A stretch of DNA of 64,000 nt, taken from Sclerodactyla briareus (lineage: Eukaryota > Echinodermata > Holothuroidea > Dendrochirotida > Sclerodactylidae). The notes beneath the pieces were generated by a model, which searched no databases, was not told the origin of the DNA, and was given only the letters and a program-made list of their open reading frames with translations. Where the stretch lies: positions 62,001 through 126,000 of the forward strand of contig JAODTK010001366.1 of the NCBI GenBank assembly GCA_026419785.1. Direction: 5' to 3'. The translations under genes and the position numbers were made by a program. Shown here one piece after another: positions 1 to 12,897 of the stretch (position 1 is its first letter; every line of letters begins with the position of its first letter).

Positions 1-1394
1 AATCATAGCGCCCTTCTGATGACGTGTTCTAACGTTTCGACGTACACTAAGTAAGAGATTTATGCTCTTGTCCTACTGCCTACTGTAGGATGTCGCGGCA
101 CTGACAAATACTGATTGTGCGTAGGCCTATATAATCATTCAAGTCTCAGTTAAACTGGGTAAATGTAACTGGAAATTTGAAATGTCTGTTCAAACCTGAT
201 TCACACATTGCATCAAACCCAAAGGGTAGGTTATGGGGAGGAGGGGTTGTTTGGAGAGGGGAGTGGAAGTGTTGGGAGGCTGGTTAAGAGAAAGTGCCTT
301 TAGTTTACTTCCAGAATAAAGTGTATTGTAATAATGATGACATTGCGCAGACCAGGCCTGGTTTTATCCAATGAGGACAGGCGTGTGTTGGTCCTATGCT
401 CACGGGGGAAGCTGGCAGCCACGTGGATGGGAATCAATCGACTCCAAGTCTGCGACAGCAGACACTCGCATGTGTTAAGTCTTTCGGGTGGAGTCTTGGG
501 CCACTAATTTATGTCTTCTTTTTGACCAAAGGTGGACGAGCTTAGGCCGAACAATTCGATGTTACATAGTTGACTGGCAAGTTTGGTGGTGGTTTTTGTG
601 AACCCACTGTCGGTAGGCTATCGGGGCAAAGTGAATCCTTCAGGGGAGCACGGCGTTGTCGTTAATGAGATGAATGGATTGGCCGGATTACACCTATAGC
701 CCCATGGTCGATTGTGGCCATATGGAACTCAGCTTCCTGCCCTGTGTTAAACCCTATTGTGGTTGTTGTTACGTGCGGTGCATGCCAGTGCAATGTGGCT
801 GTTGTGATGAAAATATAGTAGTCATAAGTAGTTAGGTACCACTATATTTTTTCTGTATATCACTCTGAGTTCTAGGTATTCGAGGGGAGTTTTTTGATGA
901 GACTTATTAAGTGGAATTCAACGCACTTTGCAGTTGCACATTCATGAACTGAAATGTCCAGTATCAGTGTCCCCATACACCCCTTCCACAGGGTAGTTTT
1001 TCACCTCAATCGTGTGTGGGCGCATACGAATAATCGAATTGTCAACCCGAAATACTTTAATATTTAACGGCGACTCCCAAACACTGATTAGCCATTCAGC
1101 TTTCGCATGCCTAGTAATTTGCATCTATAGGCTGTCTCTCTTGGTACGGTAGTACTTATATCTTATCTTATCTTAATTCAGGAAATCATGGATAAATTTT
1201 GGATGGCCCCTCCTTCCCCAATTAGAATGCCTGAGGCCATATAATTGACAGGTGGTACTAATGATACTGACTAGAAGGACCTTCGATGGAAGTGTTTTGT
1301 CGGGGGGAGATAAATTCTACCAGTGGGCATAAAGTAGGTCTTGGTTCTTTCATCTGTACATTTGTATTAATAAATTGTGATGTCACACACACTC
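1..1394. other. no gene recognised
   Basis: I see no open frame with protein-like composition, no tRNA-like box pair and no repeat shared with the rest of the window here. The only structure noted is a short TATCT run near 1158-1175. Confidence 0.6.
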
Positions 1395-1965
1395 AGTTGA
1401 AAGACCACAGAGTTATATAAGAAAACTGTATCCGTAGGTCCCCAAATTCCATTTCTCGTTTTTCCTATGGGAGTTATGGCCTTAATTTTGGTCCATTATG
1501 CGGACAAATTTGGGAGAATCCCATTTGCGCAATAACGCATGAACGTCACACTTGGAACACCCGGGACGTTATTACAATATTTAATTGCTTCATTTTGTTG
1601 AATGAGTCAACCTTTTCGTCAACTTTCGTTTCTTTTCTCTCTCAACCGAATTACACCAACACCTACCAACTCCACTACAGCAATCCCCTCCCATAGGCTA
1701 ATGTTTTTTTTCATATTGAAAATAATGTGTGAATTTTGATTGATAGAAAACAAAGATTGGTTTCGGGGTTGTGCAGTATTACACCATTTAATGGCATGTG
1801 GGATGACTTTTCCCAATCTGCGCATACACATGCACAAATTTTAGAGATTGTAACCCGTAACGGAAGTTGTAATGCACCAGTTTGGACTGGTGCTTTGGTT
1901 TTCCTCCCCTATATATTAGCCTCTTTATAATTCTTCTGGCAGTTGTCCTTTGAAATTATTGAACA
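1395..1965 (+). repeat. repeat family D, copy 1
   Basis: This stretch lines up by eye, in the same order, with 4800-5375 and with the inverted copy split between 35557-35700 and 33665-34156. Shared landmarks include 'aaaactgta...taggtcc', 'gagttat', 'ttttgttgaa', 'ccaacaccta...cagcaatc', 'tagaaaacaa', 'tgggatga' and a 3' end near 'ctgcagttgtcc'. No reading frame is conserved between copies, so it is a non-coding interspersed repeat, probably a non-autonomous transposon of about 0.6-0.9 kb. Its class is unknown; no terminal repeats are clear. Confidence 0.7.
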
Positions 1966-2539
1966 TTTTGTATAGGCCAGCAATGTTGAAGTGCTGCTGA
2001 CATTTCTTTGATGACTCAGCCATCAATGGAAAATTGCTCAGGTCCCCTCTTGATCTGGCCAAACTATAGCATGCCCGCCCCAGATTGTCAATAAATATTT
2101 TTCAATTTTCAAGATATGAGCCTTTTCAAACGACTTGTTTGGTTATGTGACTATAAAAATGACATGGGCCAACGGCCCAAAAATAAACTCAAAACTAGTA
2201 CTACTACAACACAAACCCGAAACACACAATAGAACAGACCCGCTACAGTGTTGCATTACGCTACGTAGCACTGGTCCAGAGTGACTTTTTTTTTAGGGTT
2301 GTTGCCCTGTTCCACCCCCTGCCACCGCCCTCACTACTTCTGTTGTCTGCGTCATGGAAATTGTCTCTTTGATGAATTTAGTATATAGATTGATTCCATC
2401 CTTGAAATGGACAAAATTCAACCGCCAGCCCATTATGCAATTGTTCTAAAAAAATAAAAACCTTAAGCCTAATGGTCCTTGAACTGAAAACTAGATGCCT
2501 TCTCCCTGATCAACTGCCTATCAGCCACAAAAGGGAATC
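1966..2539. other. no gene recognised
   Basis: Ordinary AT-rich sequence. I see no coding, RNA or repeat signal that I can support. Confidence 0.5.
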
Positions 2540-3149
2540 AAGTGGTCAAGTGGCCCCATTCATATAGGAGGTGGGGGGAAAAATTTACTCAATGGATCTG
2601 AAACCTGATGGGCTGAACACAGGATCACTAATTGAGTTCCATAGAAATGATTTCCATTAAATAGTTTAACAAGAGTCAGCTTATTTTTGAAAGTCAGTGT
2701 TGCTGAAAGTTGGGGAGAGTGGGGCAGAGATGGTATCAAAGGCAATACGGAACAATCTTGTGGTGGCCTCCATAACAGTTGGGGGTCACAACCCCTCCCC
2801 CCACCCAGAAAAAAGGCCCCGGCAACACGTGCCCTCCACTTTAGTTGATCAATTTAACACTTTATCTGGTCTGGCAACTGGCGATGACAAAACTATCACA
2901 TAGGCCTAAATACAGTGTGTTGCATAATTTTTGGCCGCCGTCGTTGTTACCGGATAGTGTGTACGTAGCTTGATACAACAGTCAGAGTTATTACTTCACA
3001 ACCGCTCTCTGTGCAAGGGTTTATACCGTAGGCCCTCCCTCTGTATGCTGGCCAAGTTGTAGGTCAGAATGTGCTTTGAAGAATAAATGTAAGTTGAGAC
3101 TGGCAGCTAAGCTATCTTTAACAACATGGCATGACTGGTCAATTGTCGC
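2540..3149 (+). repeat. repeat related to the 5' part of family D
   Basis: The part at 2690-2830 resembles 4490-4640 (a 'ctgcagtaagttgggg'-like start and a shared 'gttgggggtcac' motif), and 3119-3145 shares 'aacatggcatgac' followed by 'ggtcaatt' with 4746-4772. A SINE-like copy starts right after, so this may be the left part of a D-type element truncated or interrupted by that SINE. Confidence 0.45.
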
Positions 3150-3545
3150 CTCTGTAATGTCCAGCCCTCTCATTCTATTGGGCAAGTACCCTCAGGAATG
3201 TTCCGAGGCAGACGAATGGTTTAGAGTGGTATCACTGACACTTGGCAAGCAATATTCCGGGTTCGAATCAGCCATCATGGACATTCCACCGGGTGGCTGC
3301 AATTGCAGTTGGGCGAGGTCTTGGTTCTCATGGTTTATGCTGTGCTACACTGGAATTTCTTTGGGGTTGGGGTTGGTGATGGGATATTTGCAGAAGTCTC
3401 ATTCTGCAGCTGTGGGGCAGTTGGTGAACTTGAGCCTCCATCTTCCAGTTATTGAGAAAAGTTTTCGCGGTCTGGAGTCATTGATTGGTGTTTCGGATGG
3501 GGACAGCAATGGCAAAAAAAATGTGTACACACATATCTGGTGATA
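3150..3545 (+). mobile_element. tRNA-derived SINE, family A, copy 1
   Basis: A pol III-like box pair is visible: A box TGGTTTAGAGTGGT at 3217-3230 and B box GGTTCGAATCA at 3260-3270, about 30 bases apart as in a tRNA. The body continues with 'gcgaggtcttggttctca' and a tail region (3420-3530) that is similar to 32590-32720. The copies at about 14.5, 32 and 39.2 kb share parts of the same body. A 155-codon open frame across this copy is not conserved in the others and is taken as chance. Confidence 0.7.
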
Positions 3546-4479
3546 TTTTTTGCCGTCGTGCTGCCATCACCACAGATAAGTGTGAACGTTAGCGTAACTC
3601 ACGGGTGGAGGGAGCTGTCACTGGGCCCTTTTTTTTTGAGGGGGGTGGGGTTGTGACCCACAAATTTATGGAGGCCACCAACTGGACGCCAACCCGATAG
3701 TAATGATTGCACTGGTGACACATTCAGAAATAAATTTCAGTCCTTGTACTGATGCTCACCCTGGCAAATGCCAGAATGTATTTGCAAACAGCCAAGCCTG
3801 TATCAGTTATGATTCACCAGCCTACCATATGGATGAGACCGGTGCAGTGGAACATAATAAATGTAATGGAATCCCTGATTCCAAAAACATCTCTGTAGAA
3901 AAATATTGAAAGAGGGAATTCCCTTCCAGTTCCCATTCCTTAGTGTGTTATCAAGTTTGAACATACACACGAGGGCAAGCCTTCAAAGTTCAAGGGTATG
4001 CTGGTATTAGTAGACTCCAAAAAGCAGTGGGGAAATACTCGACAATTCACCATTCAATGGGGCAACGGTGATCAGGGCCGGATGTCTACATGCAGTTTGT
4101 CCATTGTAAAATGACAAACGTCTAATGTCCACACGGTTTTAATCTTCAACAAACTTGCAGCAGATTTGTTCATATATTTTGATTGTGCTCATTTTCATGG
4201 GGAAGCTTCATTGAGAATCAGATTTATGATTTTTCCATGGAGAATGGACAAAATTGGAATCACAATGGCCAGGAGCTGCATGTATTGTGCTACAATGTTT
4301 ACAACCTTTGAAATGCCTCAGCCAATAGTGAATCAAGCAGTGGTGGTATATGTGCAGAGGGGGGTGGGGGGGGGGGAGGTGAGGATGATGATAGGATTAT
4401 TTCAGTGTGATCGAATCTGATAGGCTTCAAAAGGTTTACATCTAGACACTGAACAATGAGGTCATGGAATGGGTCGAAG
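3546..4479. other. no gene recognised; G-rich runs
   Basis: Contains homopolymer stretches (T/G around 3630-3650, a 13-base G run near 4360-4377) but no gene. The segment around 3640-3680 carries another, inverted 'gtgaccc' repeat scrap like that at 2780-2800. Confidence 0.5.
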
Positions 4480-5375
4480 GAATATTGGAAGTCAATGCTG
4501 CAGTAAGTTGGGGGGGGGGGGGGAGTAATTTGACAGTGGAGGGGGGGGGGTTAGTATAAGTATTACAGATTACGTGTGACCCAGGACTTCCATGGAAGTT
4601 GGGGGTCACCACACAACCCCATACCATACCCTCCCCACTAAGGTTTTATACCACAGGTCACTTCCATTAGAATGTATGGCTATTGGTGCAAGTCCAGTGT
4701 TTAGCATGTAAATCTCCGTGGACTCCCCCCCGAGCAATCCTTGACAACATGGCATGACAGGGTCAATTCTCCGGGAAGGAAACGCCAGCTTGGATACAAA
4801 CGGTTATATTGGGGAGCATGGAAAACTGTATTGACTATAGGTCCAAATCAATTTCCCACAATAATATGTTCCTATGTGGAGTTATTAGCCTTCAAAGTTT
4901 TGCTAGGCACGAGAAATTGGGGAAAATCCAATTGTGAATAATACAGGACCATCAACACATGGACTACACAGGAATTTATGTCATGTAGAGCATTGTCATT
5001 TTGTTGAAGAAGTCAACATTGAGCAGAAGTTCTGTGATTTATATCAACACAGGGTAACCATCACCACTACCAACCCACTACCAGCAATCTTACATAGACT
5101 GGATGACTTTTCAAAAGAAAGAAAAGGTTTGAACTCATAGAAAACAGATTGTTTGCAGGGTTGTGCAAGAATGACATCATTTATTAATTGCTGATGGGAT
5201 GCATCATGCTGTCCGATCTGAAGCAGTACACATGCACAAACTAACCCCCAGACTGTAACTCCGTAACGGAAAAGTCGTCTGAACTTGGGGTTTGGACTGA
5301 CGTTTCGTTTGTTCGCAGCTAAGATATTACGCCTCTCTATGATCAATCCTGCAGTTGTCCCTTAATTGTAATGTT
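4480..5375 (+). repeat. repeat family D, copy 2 (longest copy)
   Basis: This copy covers both the G-rich 5' part (4490-4640) and the 3' part shared with copy 1 and copy 3. At 4875-4895 it reads 'gtggagttattagccttcaa', the uninterrupted version of the site where a 1,400 bp element is inserted in copy 3. It ends near 'ctgcagttgtccctt' (5351-5366). Open frames on both strands are not shared between copies. Confidence 0.7.
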
Positions 5376-5469
5376 CTCCCTTTCCTTTTCGGGGCAGTTA
5401 CCGCCAGACATGATTGTGGTACTCCTTGACTCTCGTATGAGCCAAATAGAAAAAAATTAAAAGAATCCG

Positions 5470-5835
5470 GAGCTTCGCCTCATCCATAACAGAGACGGAT
5501 TAGCTCGGTCCATGGAGCTCCAGGGATGCCATACATTGATGGCGAGTTCCGGAGCCAATTGGGAAGCCTGAGGACTTTCCCGCAGTGAATGTGGACAAGG
5601 AATGTCTCCTGAATGTCCCACGCCACCCACGTGTTAAAGTGGGTACTGTGAGGTGACTGTGAAGAGTAGGCACGCGCCGAGTGGCAGCATATGGAATTTC
5701 CACCCAGGGGACACGATGAAACAACGAACAGCAGAATATGGTGCGTCAGGAGGGAGAACAAGTGGGCTATATAGCGCAGGGTGTGTATTGACAAAGTCAC
5801 TAATGATCAGGGGTAAGAATCTGTGAGACGCATGA
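5470..5835 (+). mobile_element. tRNA-derived SINE, family B, copy 1
   Basis: The head looks like a tRNA: A box GATTAGCTCGGTC at 5498-5510 and B box GGCGAGTTCCGGAGCC at 5541-5556. The body follows with 'gggaagcctgaggacttt', 'ccgcagtgaatgtggacaag' and 'gtgttaaagtgggta', and the tail with 'cactaatgatcaggggtaa'. Two more copies in inverse orientation lie at 16020-16440 and 47160-47570 with the same order of blocks. The open frames here are shadows. Confidence 0.8.
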
Positions 5836-7866
5836 GAAGTCTTCGACGGGCAAAGTGTTATGTAAGAACAAGATATTTTATTTTTATTTCGCTGAATTTT
5901 TGTCTTTACTGTTTATTCCCCGGCAAAAATCTCACAAAATGCTTCAACCCTTCAATGTTCTAAACAACGATACATGCCTCTGAGCCATCAAATCAAACTG
6001 GACAGGAATTGAAAAAGTACTGTTGAAACCCAGGTGCCGACATCAAGTACATGTACCTCCCCAACCTTGGCAAACCCACCCACCCCCCCCCCCCCCGCCA
6101 ATCATCATGCAGTACACTGGAAAAACTTGAATGGTCCGCACGTTTAGTGAAATCTGTCAAATCTTGGAACCCTCCAAGATATTATGGGCATAACAACAAT
6201 CGACAGGGACAGACCCTGTAATTACTACAAGTAGTATGGCGGGAATTGATTCAAAGGCTGTAGAGTCATCATCGGAGTGTTGTTCAGTCATCAAGTTGGT
6301 TCATGCTAGTGCAACAACACACACAATTGCAGACCCGCAGGTTTTTGTGTGATATACAAGTTTTGTACTACCGCCGGCATCGGACTCATCAATTCTGATG
6401 ATTCCATTTGGGTCAAAAACCAAGATGTCCTAGAACTTGGGAATAGAATCGGAATAAATTTATTCCAAAGAAGGCAATTTTGGGATTGAAACTATCAAAA
6501 CCGCTCACTAGATGATAATTGTTTATATTTCGGAAGCCAAACAGAACAGATGTTGTTCAATTACAGGAGCTCAAAATCACTACCACTCTTGGTGCTCACC
6601 CTACATAAATAACAAAATATATGTCAGCCCAACGACTGGTACTGTAACAGGCTGCAAATATGAAAAACGATAGTGCCTATGTGCGTATAATTCAGTGTCA
6701 TGCCTGCACAATAGTTACTCAAGGGCAAAAGCCACGGAGGATTGCAGCCCCAGGGGGGGGGGCAGGGGGCGGGGAGGGGTGGGGGGGGCAGGGGGGGGGG
6801 CGGGGGAGGGGGGGGGGGGGGTTAATGACTCACCTTCCATTGGGACCTACATAGATAACATCTTCTAATACACACATTACTGCTTTGCGCTCCACCAAAT
6901 TTTTTCTGGACATCACTTAAACAGGTGGTGGTGCTCTTGGCTTGCAGTGAGATGTTCTAGTCCCCTACCCGTAGTGCACAAGCATACGTCTATTGGCTGA
7001 AAGTTTAAGGATCAGCGTGTAGTACATACACCCTGTCATGCAAAGGACTTGAAAGAGAGGACATATATGGCTGTGCTGTTCGTGTGGACAATCTCACAAA
7101 AAAGGTGATGTTCCATTAGGGAATACACAGCATAATCAATTGGCACAAATCGAGGAGACTGATCAATGAAGGAATGATCACTGGGGAATTAATTCCAAAT
7201 CAAATGGTATGCTAGTCAAGGAAGGACTATAAACACGTACAGGTGGTAATCGTTGGTATCCTGCAGTGACTTTCGGTCAACTCCTCTTTACCAATCCTAT
7301 ACCCCCATGTCTCTAATTCCTACCATTCCAAACTGCTGACAAGGCTCTGAAGTCCCCTCCAATACTTGGAGGAAGTTGTGAGAACTACCAGAAGCCACAA
7401 TTAATGGGAGGAGGGGTGAAGTGGTTGAGAAGACGCTTTGCATGAAAGAGGTCCGGTCCATTTTCAGCACACACTGGGCGTTTCTGTATGGTGGTATATA
7501 ATACTGACAATTTTGTGTGGACAGTTGTTGGTTCTGCTGCTTTGCAGTGGAGTCTAGTATCATCTATGGGGTGGGCACGGGGGAGGTGTGTTTAGGTCAC
7601 TTGCGAGAAGTCTCATTGCTTGGCTGTGAGCACGCCGTTACATTGAAGGAATCTTCTGCAGCCATTCTCGGGGTTGATTTATTCTACTGGTACTGCTTCA
7701 TAGGAAGCCTCAATGTGATACGAGCAGCATAACAAATAAACACAACAAAACAAAGTAATTTTTTTGTCTACCTTATTGGTATGGAGGAAAAACATTGATC
7801 ATACAAACACAGAAGAAAAGGTTTGACCACCACTTTATAGCACATACTTTCTTTTTAATCCTCCAG
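5836..7866. other. no gene recognised; long G tract
   Basis: No protein-like frame is seen. A purine tract made almost only of G runs lies at 6757-6822 and a C run at about 6080-6097. Both could form four-stranded structures, and both are places where the assembled length may be wrong. Confidence 0.5.
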
Positions 7867-8265
7867 TTCAAAGCCAAAATTCAAACAATGCAGGAGGAGC
7901 TGGAGTTCCAACGTCGAGCAACAAGAAGGCAGGGGACTTCTACGAGCTATCGGAGCGGTAACAATTTGAGGTTATCTCTAACTGAGGGAGCTAGCAGGAA
8001 CACGGATGTGTCGACAGACATGACCTGGCATTCCTCATGATCATCCTGAGACCAATCACGGGGCAAATCCACGAAGAGTGGGGCTCCACGACCAGAAATG
8101 TTTGACGGCGCTCGTCCACAATCCTTGAGAAAGTCAGGCAGAACCGAAAGAAGGCAAAGGACTCAAAGACTTTTGCAGGAGGTTGCGGCCATCCAGAGAT
8201 TAATAAGAGCGCCAACCACTCAGACCGGATATCTCATAACTGTCTGTGATAGATCACCTTTATGA
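7867..8265 (+). CDS. candidate coding exon, coiled-coil-like, interrupted
   Basis: A polypyrimidine stretch ending in 'cctccag' (7861-7866) is a good splice acceptor. From 7867 the frame reads FKAKIQTMQEELEFQRRATR, a charged heptad-like helix, then a Ser/Thr-rich part. Two stops lie at 8038 and 8047; the same frame then stays open to a stop at 8263-8265, with Arg-rich text such as RRQRTQRLLQEVAAIQRLIR at about residues 85-105. Apart from those two stops 132 codons are open in one frame. I do not recognise the protein. A donor-like GTAACA at 7954 could end the exon before the stops. It may be a host exon, a decayed copy or chance. Confidence 0.4.
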
Positions 8266-8689
8266 CAATTGGCATGAGGACACAGCGGGGAGATCCTCCT
8301 GGTCCGACACTGTCGCCTGCCCTGTTTCCAAAGAATATAGACTATGTACAGTAGCCCTAGAAATGGATATACATGGTAGCTCTTTGTAATGTGACCTACC
8401 TCATGAGATATTGGAAGATATAAATTTCTTCCCTGCCTTCCAAAGCGCATAGCAGGACAGGCAAACTAATACACGAAAAACGGGTACTAAGCAATCTTCA
8501 TCTGAAATGCCCACCCCTCCGAAAAGATGAATGGAGGCGAAGTTGCATAAAGAGGGGGTGTTGTTTCAGGTATTTTCTAATGAGTCTCATTAGATTGCGG
8601 TGACCAAACTGGAAGAGTTGAGGCTGGCAATGAGGCTGTAGGTATATGAGGTTTAGCAAAGCATCACCATTATCTTTTGCAGTATTTCC

Positions 8690-8830
8690 ACAACGCACAT
8701 GCGGTAGAGCATCAGCTCACTATCCTGGGAGATCAGGGTTCGAATCCTGTTGTGCATACCAACAGCGATGCCTTCTCTTGCTTGGGTGCTTACTGCGCCC
8801 TGCACAAGAGACTGTTATCATATTATCCGA
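8690..8830 (+). mobile_element. tRNA-like SINE head (family C)
   Basis: A tRNA-like segment with a 'GCGGTAGAGCATCAG' A-box region at 8701-8715 and B box GGTTCGAATCC at 8737-8747. It is not an intact tRNA gene because the acceptor arms do not pair, so it is most simply a SINE head. No second copy was found in the window, so the 3' limit is a guess. Confidence 0.5.
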
Positions 8831-11189
8831 GGGGTAGGCAATTTCTATGTTGCCGTCTGTCTCGAGTCCAGTCTTGGTCTCGATTTTGAAGGACTCCATC
8901 TCAAACTCAGGGTTTTTGACTGAACTTGGACCTCGGTTGTTTGGACTCTGGGACTTTGGCTCGAGACAGGCTCAGACCACTAAGAAAATCCATTGTTGGA
9001 GTGGGAACACGGCAGAAATTCTGACATCAACATCGATAATCAAAACATGATGGATTATTAGTTCGCGACAGTTTTTTTCTTTTGTGGTAAACATTTTGGA
9101 ACAACCATTTGCTAAGCGCATGATGACACACATGACAGGTAGAACATTTAGCTTAAGTTCCATTCAGCCTTTATTATGTCCACAAAGCTACCCATACTGT
9201 GTAGTAATCTATTGATGTGAAGTGTGAAAACCAACCCATTGAAAAAACCAAACATAGATTAGGTCGAAATTCTGGGAATAGTCGCTGGTGCGGAACAAAT
9301 ACATTTGTACGGCAGGACGTTTGTTAAATAATTGGCCAGACCGTCCCAAATTCTGAAGAAGAAATTATTTGAGTGCTGGAATTTTGAATGAAGTTCTTCC
9401 TGTAGATGCCCTGGGACCGAAAACAATGGCATTCCTTTCAATATCATCGAGCTCATTTCTCGACTATTTAAAGGCTGAAGAAGCTTTAATTACTCAAGAT
9501 TAGTTGCCTAGACATATATCACTTAGTTGTTAACCCTTCTGTTCTAAATCTAATCCCATAGGGGGGTGGATCATTGCAAGAGTTGGCAATCCACTAGGGT
9601 GGTGGGGCACTGGTACATTGGGTCAAACCTGTTAGAACCATATGCAGGTATCAATTTTAATATATCTTAGCAATGGTTGATAGATATTCTCTATAACAGC
9701 ATTTATCGTTATCTTAGGGTTGTGTGACGGCGCTATGGGGTTTGTGTGTGAGCATAATTGTCATTGTCATTTTTTAGCTGCGCCTTCACATCCTAAAAAT
9801 ATCAATCATAATGATTGTCGGCATGAAATCAATGCTCAGAGGAAGGAAAATGACCCATTCATATGAAGGACAATTGGCAAAAAGATGTTGTATGTGTAGT
9901 TAGATGGAAGGGAGTGGAGAAGAAAAAAATAATTGGGAGAATGATTCAATGAATTGATAAAGAGTGAGGTTATATGTCAGGTCCCACGAATATAACAGTT
10001 TGTAGTTTAGAGTAGTGTTAAAATGATAGTGAGGTTGTTTTTGAGTGGAAATTGGGATCGTAATGGCTAGGAAAAATGGTTGGTCTCAAATAATATCAGC
10101 TTGTTTCACTTTTGAATGATGCACTTGTAATGTGAAGAGGCATGACAGGATATATTCAAATATTGATATTAACATACCATGACATCACAGCCCTCACTGA
10201 ATGAATAGATGAATGTTTAATTTTTTTCTTCTAATTTTCTCCTATTTGTTTCCGTTCCTGCCATTTCAATTTCACTATTGCAGTGCTTATATAGATTTGA
10301 GAGAATTATACAGAATTCTATTTTTGTTTAAACCAGGCATGACAAATATTCTCCTACATGTTCTAGGCTTCTATACCAATACTGGCATCATTCCTGCCTG
10401 GAGTACTATGGTTTTTCAGGAGCCCACCAAGTGACAGGTGATAATATTCAAGGATGACGGAATGAGGTCTGCATCTCTGGAATTGCCAATTATGTATTTA
10501 ATGTGTCCCGGAGTGAGTTTGCCTATATTGACTCCTTACAATATTTCGGTTATGTTTGCCCACCTCTTACCTAATTTGACTCTTTACAACAGTTGCATGG
10601 TAACATTTATGGTATTTTAAATATTAAGTTTGCAATACAAAGAATTTTGTTAAAAGTAGGAGCGAACAAAGCAATCACTGCGTGGGTGTGGTATAATGTC
10701 ACATTCTTCGTAGCAGGTTCCTATGAAATTTTATATGTGTACCAGCGACGGTGGTGGGTTGTGAGCAGTGAGCAGTTTTATTTTGGGCCGGATAGTTAAT
10801 TAGGGAATTGACGATTTTATTGTATTTCATTATTTGAGCTCATTTGCATGATTATAGACAAATGCTAATAGCTATAGTGATGTGGTTTAGCTTGCAGGTA
10901 TAGGATATCATTTAGATTGATTGACCTATTGGAGTCTCAATGGGATCTCGAAAAGAATTTCCTGGAGTCACTCTTTAGGTAGTTTTAGTCCCTTACTGTG
11001 ACAACCGATATCTCTGTCTCTGCTATTATTCACACCTCTGACTGGTGTCCTCTAAACCTTAGAATTTCTCTCTCCCCGAGAGAAAGAAACCAACATGTCT
11101 GGCTTGGGTTCCAAAAAATTCAGGTTGACATGTTACCAGGTATGTTGGCTTGACATGATTTCTTACTGCCTTTGAACTCTGGCCTGAGG
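8831..11189. other. no gene recognised, AT-rich
   Basis: Several 60-75 codon frames occur at 10.2-10.8 kb but they are made of F, L, I and Y from AT-rich DNA and look like chance. No RNA gene or shared repeat was found. Confidence 0.5.
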
Positions 11190-12821
11190 TCAGAGCTGAC
11201 TTTCGACTGAACTCAAACAATGACAATATTTGGACACACCCACAGGTGAGGGGTCTCCCGAGGTTTCCGGGGTCCGATGTGCCCGGAGGTTAAACCCGAG
11301 AACAATGGTCTGTTTAGCTCAAACCGGACAATTTTCAATATGTAGTGAACTATTATGATGCGTTATTGGACTGTTGTTAATTGATTTCAGTTATACTGAC
11401 TTTGATGGACACTGAGCGAGATACATAGTTTTTCACACACTGGCCCTTTAGACTCCTTCAATGACTGGCTTTGGGTGGCTCAAATGTCACCAGCAGCAGT
11501 GAATATTGATGTCAAGGGTCAGATGACTTCGACCTGAAACTTCAAACAATGACAATATTGGCAACACACCCACCCAGATGAGGGGTCAGATTTGCCCGAA
11601 GTTGAATAGAGGTGAAACAATGGTTCAGTGCTCAAACGGACAAAATTTTCAATATGTAGTGAACTGTATGTGTATTGGGAGTTGTGCATGATTTCAGTTA
11701 TAATGACCTTTGATGGACATGATCGCGACATCACGCACTACGTCATTTTTGAGAGGAAGTGATAAATATTTTCACAAAATGGCCCTTTAGGCTCCTTCAA
11801 TGACCTTCGACCTTGACCTTTGGGTGGTCAAATGTCACCCAGCAGTGAATCTAAATATTATCCAACTCATGTCCATCAAAGCAATTGAGGCAGAAGTAAC
11901 TACTAGTCAATGATAGAACGATTAATGGCATGGCTATCTGACCATTATGCAGAAGTAGCATTTTGCAGTTTTCCACATAATGGGCCCATTGTCCCCCTTA
12001 ATGCAGTTTTACGTTGACCTTCAGATGGTGAATGATGACCCATCAGTCAGTTAACATTGCTGACCAAGGTGGTCAAGATTCCATCAAAGCCTGAGAATTC
12101 AAGGGCCAAAAACATGCAATTGCATTATTTTTACAATTTGAACATAATTGCCTTCTTACCCCCCTATAATGACCTTTCAACTCCACTCCTGTGGACAATG
12201 CATAGGTACCACTAATCAATGGAGTACACTGGTCATGTATCAAAATTCCCGAACCCACCCCATGGCCTCTACCCAGGACACAATAACATGTAAACTTTAA
12301 CGCGAATATCACTTGGGCTTGTGGGAGGAGATGCTTTCAAGTACTATATGTGAAATGAATAAAGGCGCCCTCATGCCGAAGTGGGACCTTGGAACAAAAT
12401 TTCCTGAACAACCCGGAAGGAACAGAGTTCGACATATCAATATGAAGAAAGTAGGCTGTTAGACATTATGACCGTATGTCAAGCACTGTGCACAAATTTG
12501 TAAGAGGAGACGCATTTTGCATTAAGGCCAATGATGGCGACCCACGGTATAATCTCGGACACCCTGAATAATGGCCATCAGGGCCAGCAGTATGACAAAC
12601 GCAGCACTGTCGCAACAAATTGTTGGAGATACAAGATTTTGGGGACTATTTCATTTTAATGGGGCCTGGCGCCCCAAAGGGCCCCAGGCCCAAAATTCAT
12701 GAACGCCCCAATGGCCTATACAGAGACCATCATGAACTTTGAAGAACAATGGATTGAAGCTATGTGGTAGAGATGCATTTCAAGTACCATTGTGTGAATT
12801 TTTTTTTACAGACTGCATATA

Positions 12822-12846
12822 TAGATAGATAGATTAGATAGATAGG
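12822..12846. repeat. GATA microsatellite inside element E copy 1
   Basis: An imperfect TAGA run at the 3' part of the element. The copy at 55028-55106 has a longer CTAT run at the equivalent place, so the microsatellite belongs to the element and is not an independent locus. Confidence 0.85.
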
Positions 12847-12871
12847 TAAAATAGAATGTACGGGACACATA

Positions 12872-12897
12872 GCTCAACCAGCATAGCTGGTTTGAGC
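12872..12897. other. terminal hairpin of element E copy 1
   Basis: GCTCAACCAG (12872-12881) pairs with CTGGTTTGAGC (12887-12897) around a five-base loop with one bulged T. It is followed by an A run. The equivalent hairpin in copy 2 is at 54988-55011. Confidence 0.8.

Noticed and set aside
3076-3543. 155-codon plus-strand frame, one of the longest in the window
   Set aside because: It covers a tRNA-derived SINE whose other copies do not keep the frame.
8690-8765. Possible tRNA gene
   Set aside because: Box A and B are present but the acceptor arms do not pair and a long unrelated tail follows, so a SINE head is the better reading.
10213-10799. Three successive hydrophobic frames that resemble membrane segments
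   Set aside because: AT-rich DNA naturally yields F, L, I and Y; no ATG context, splice site or recognisable family.
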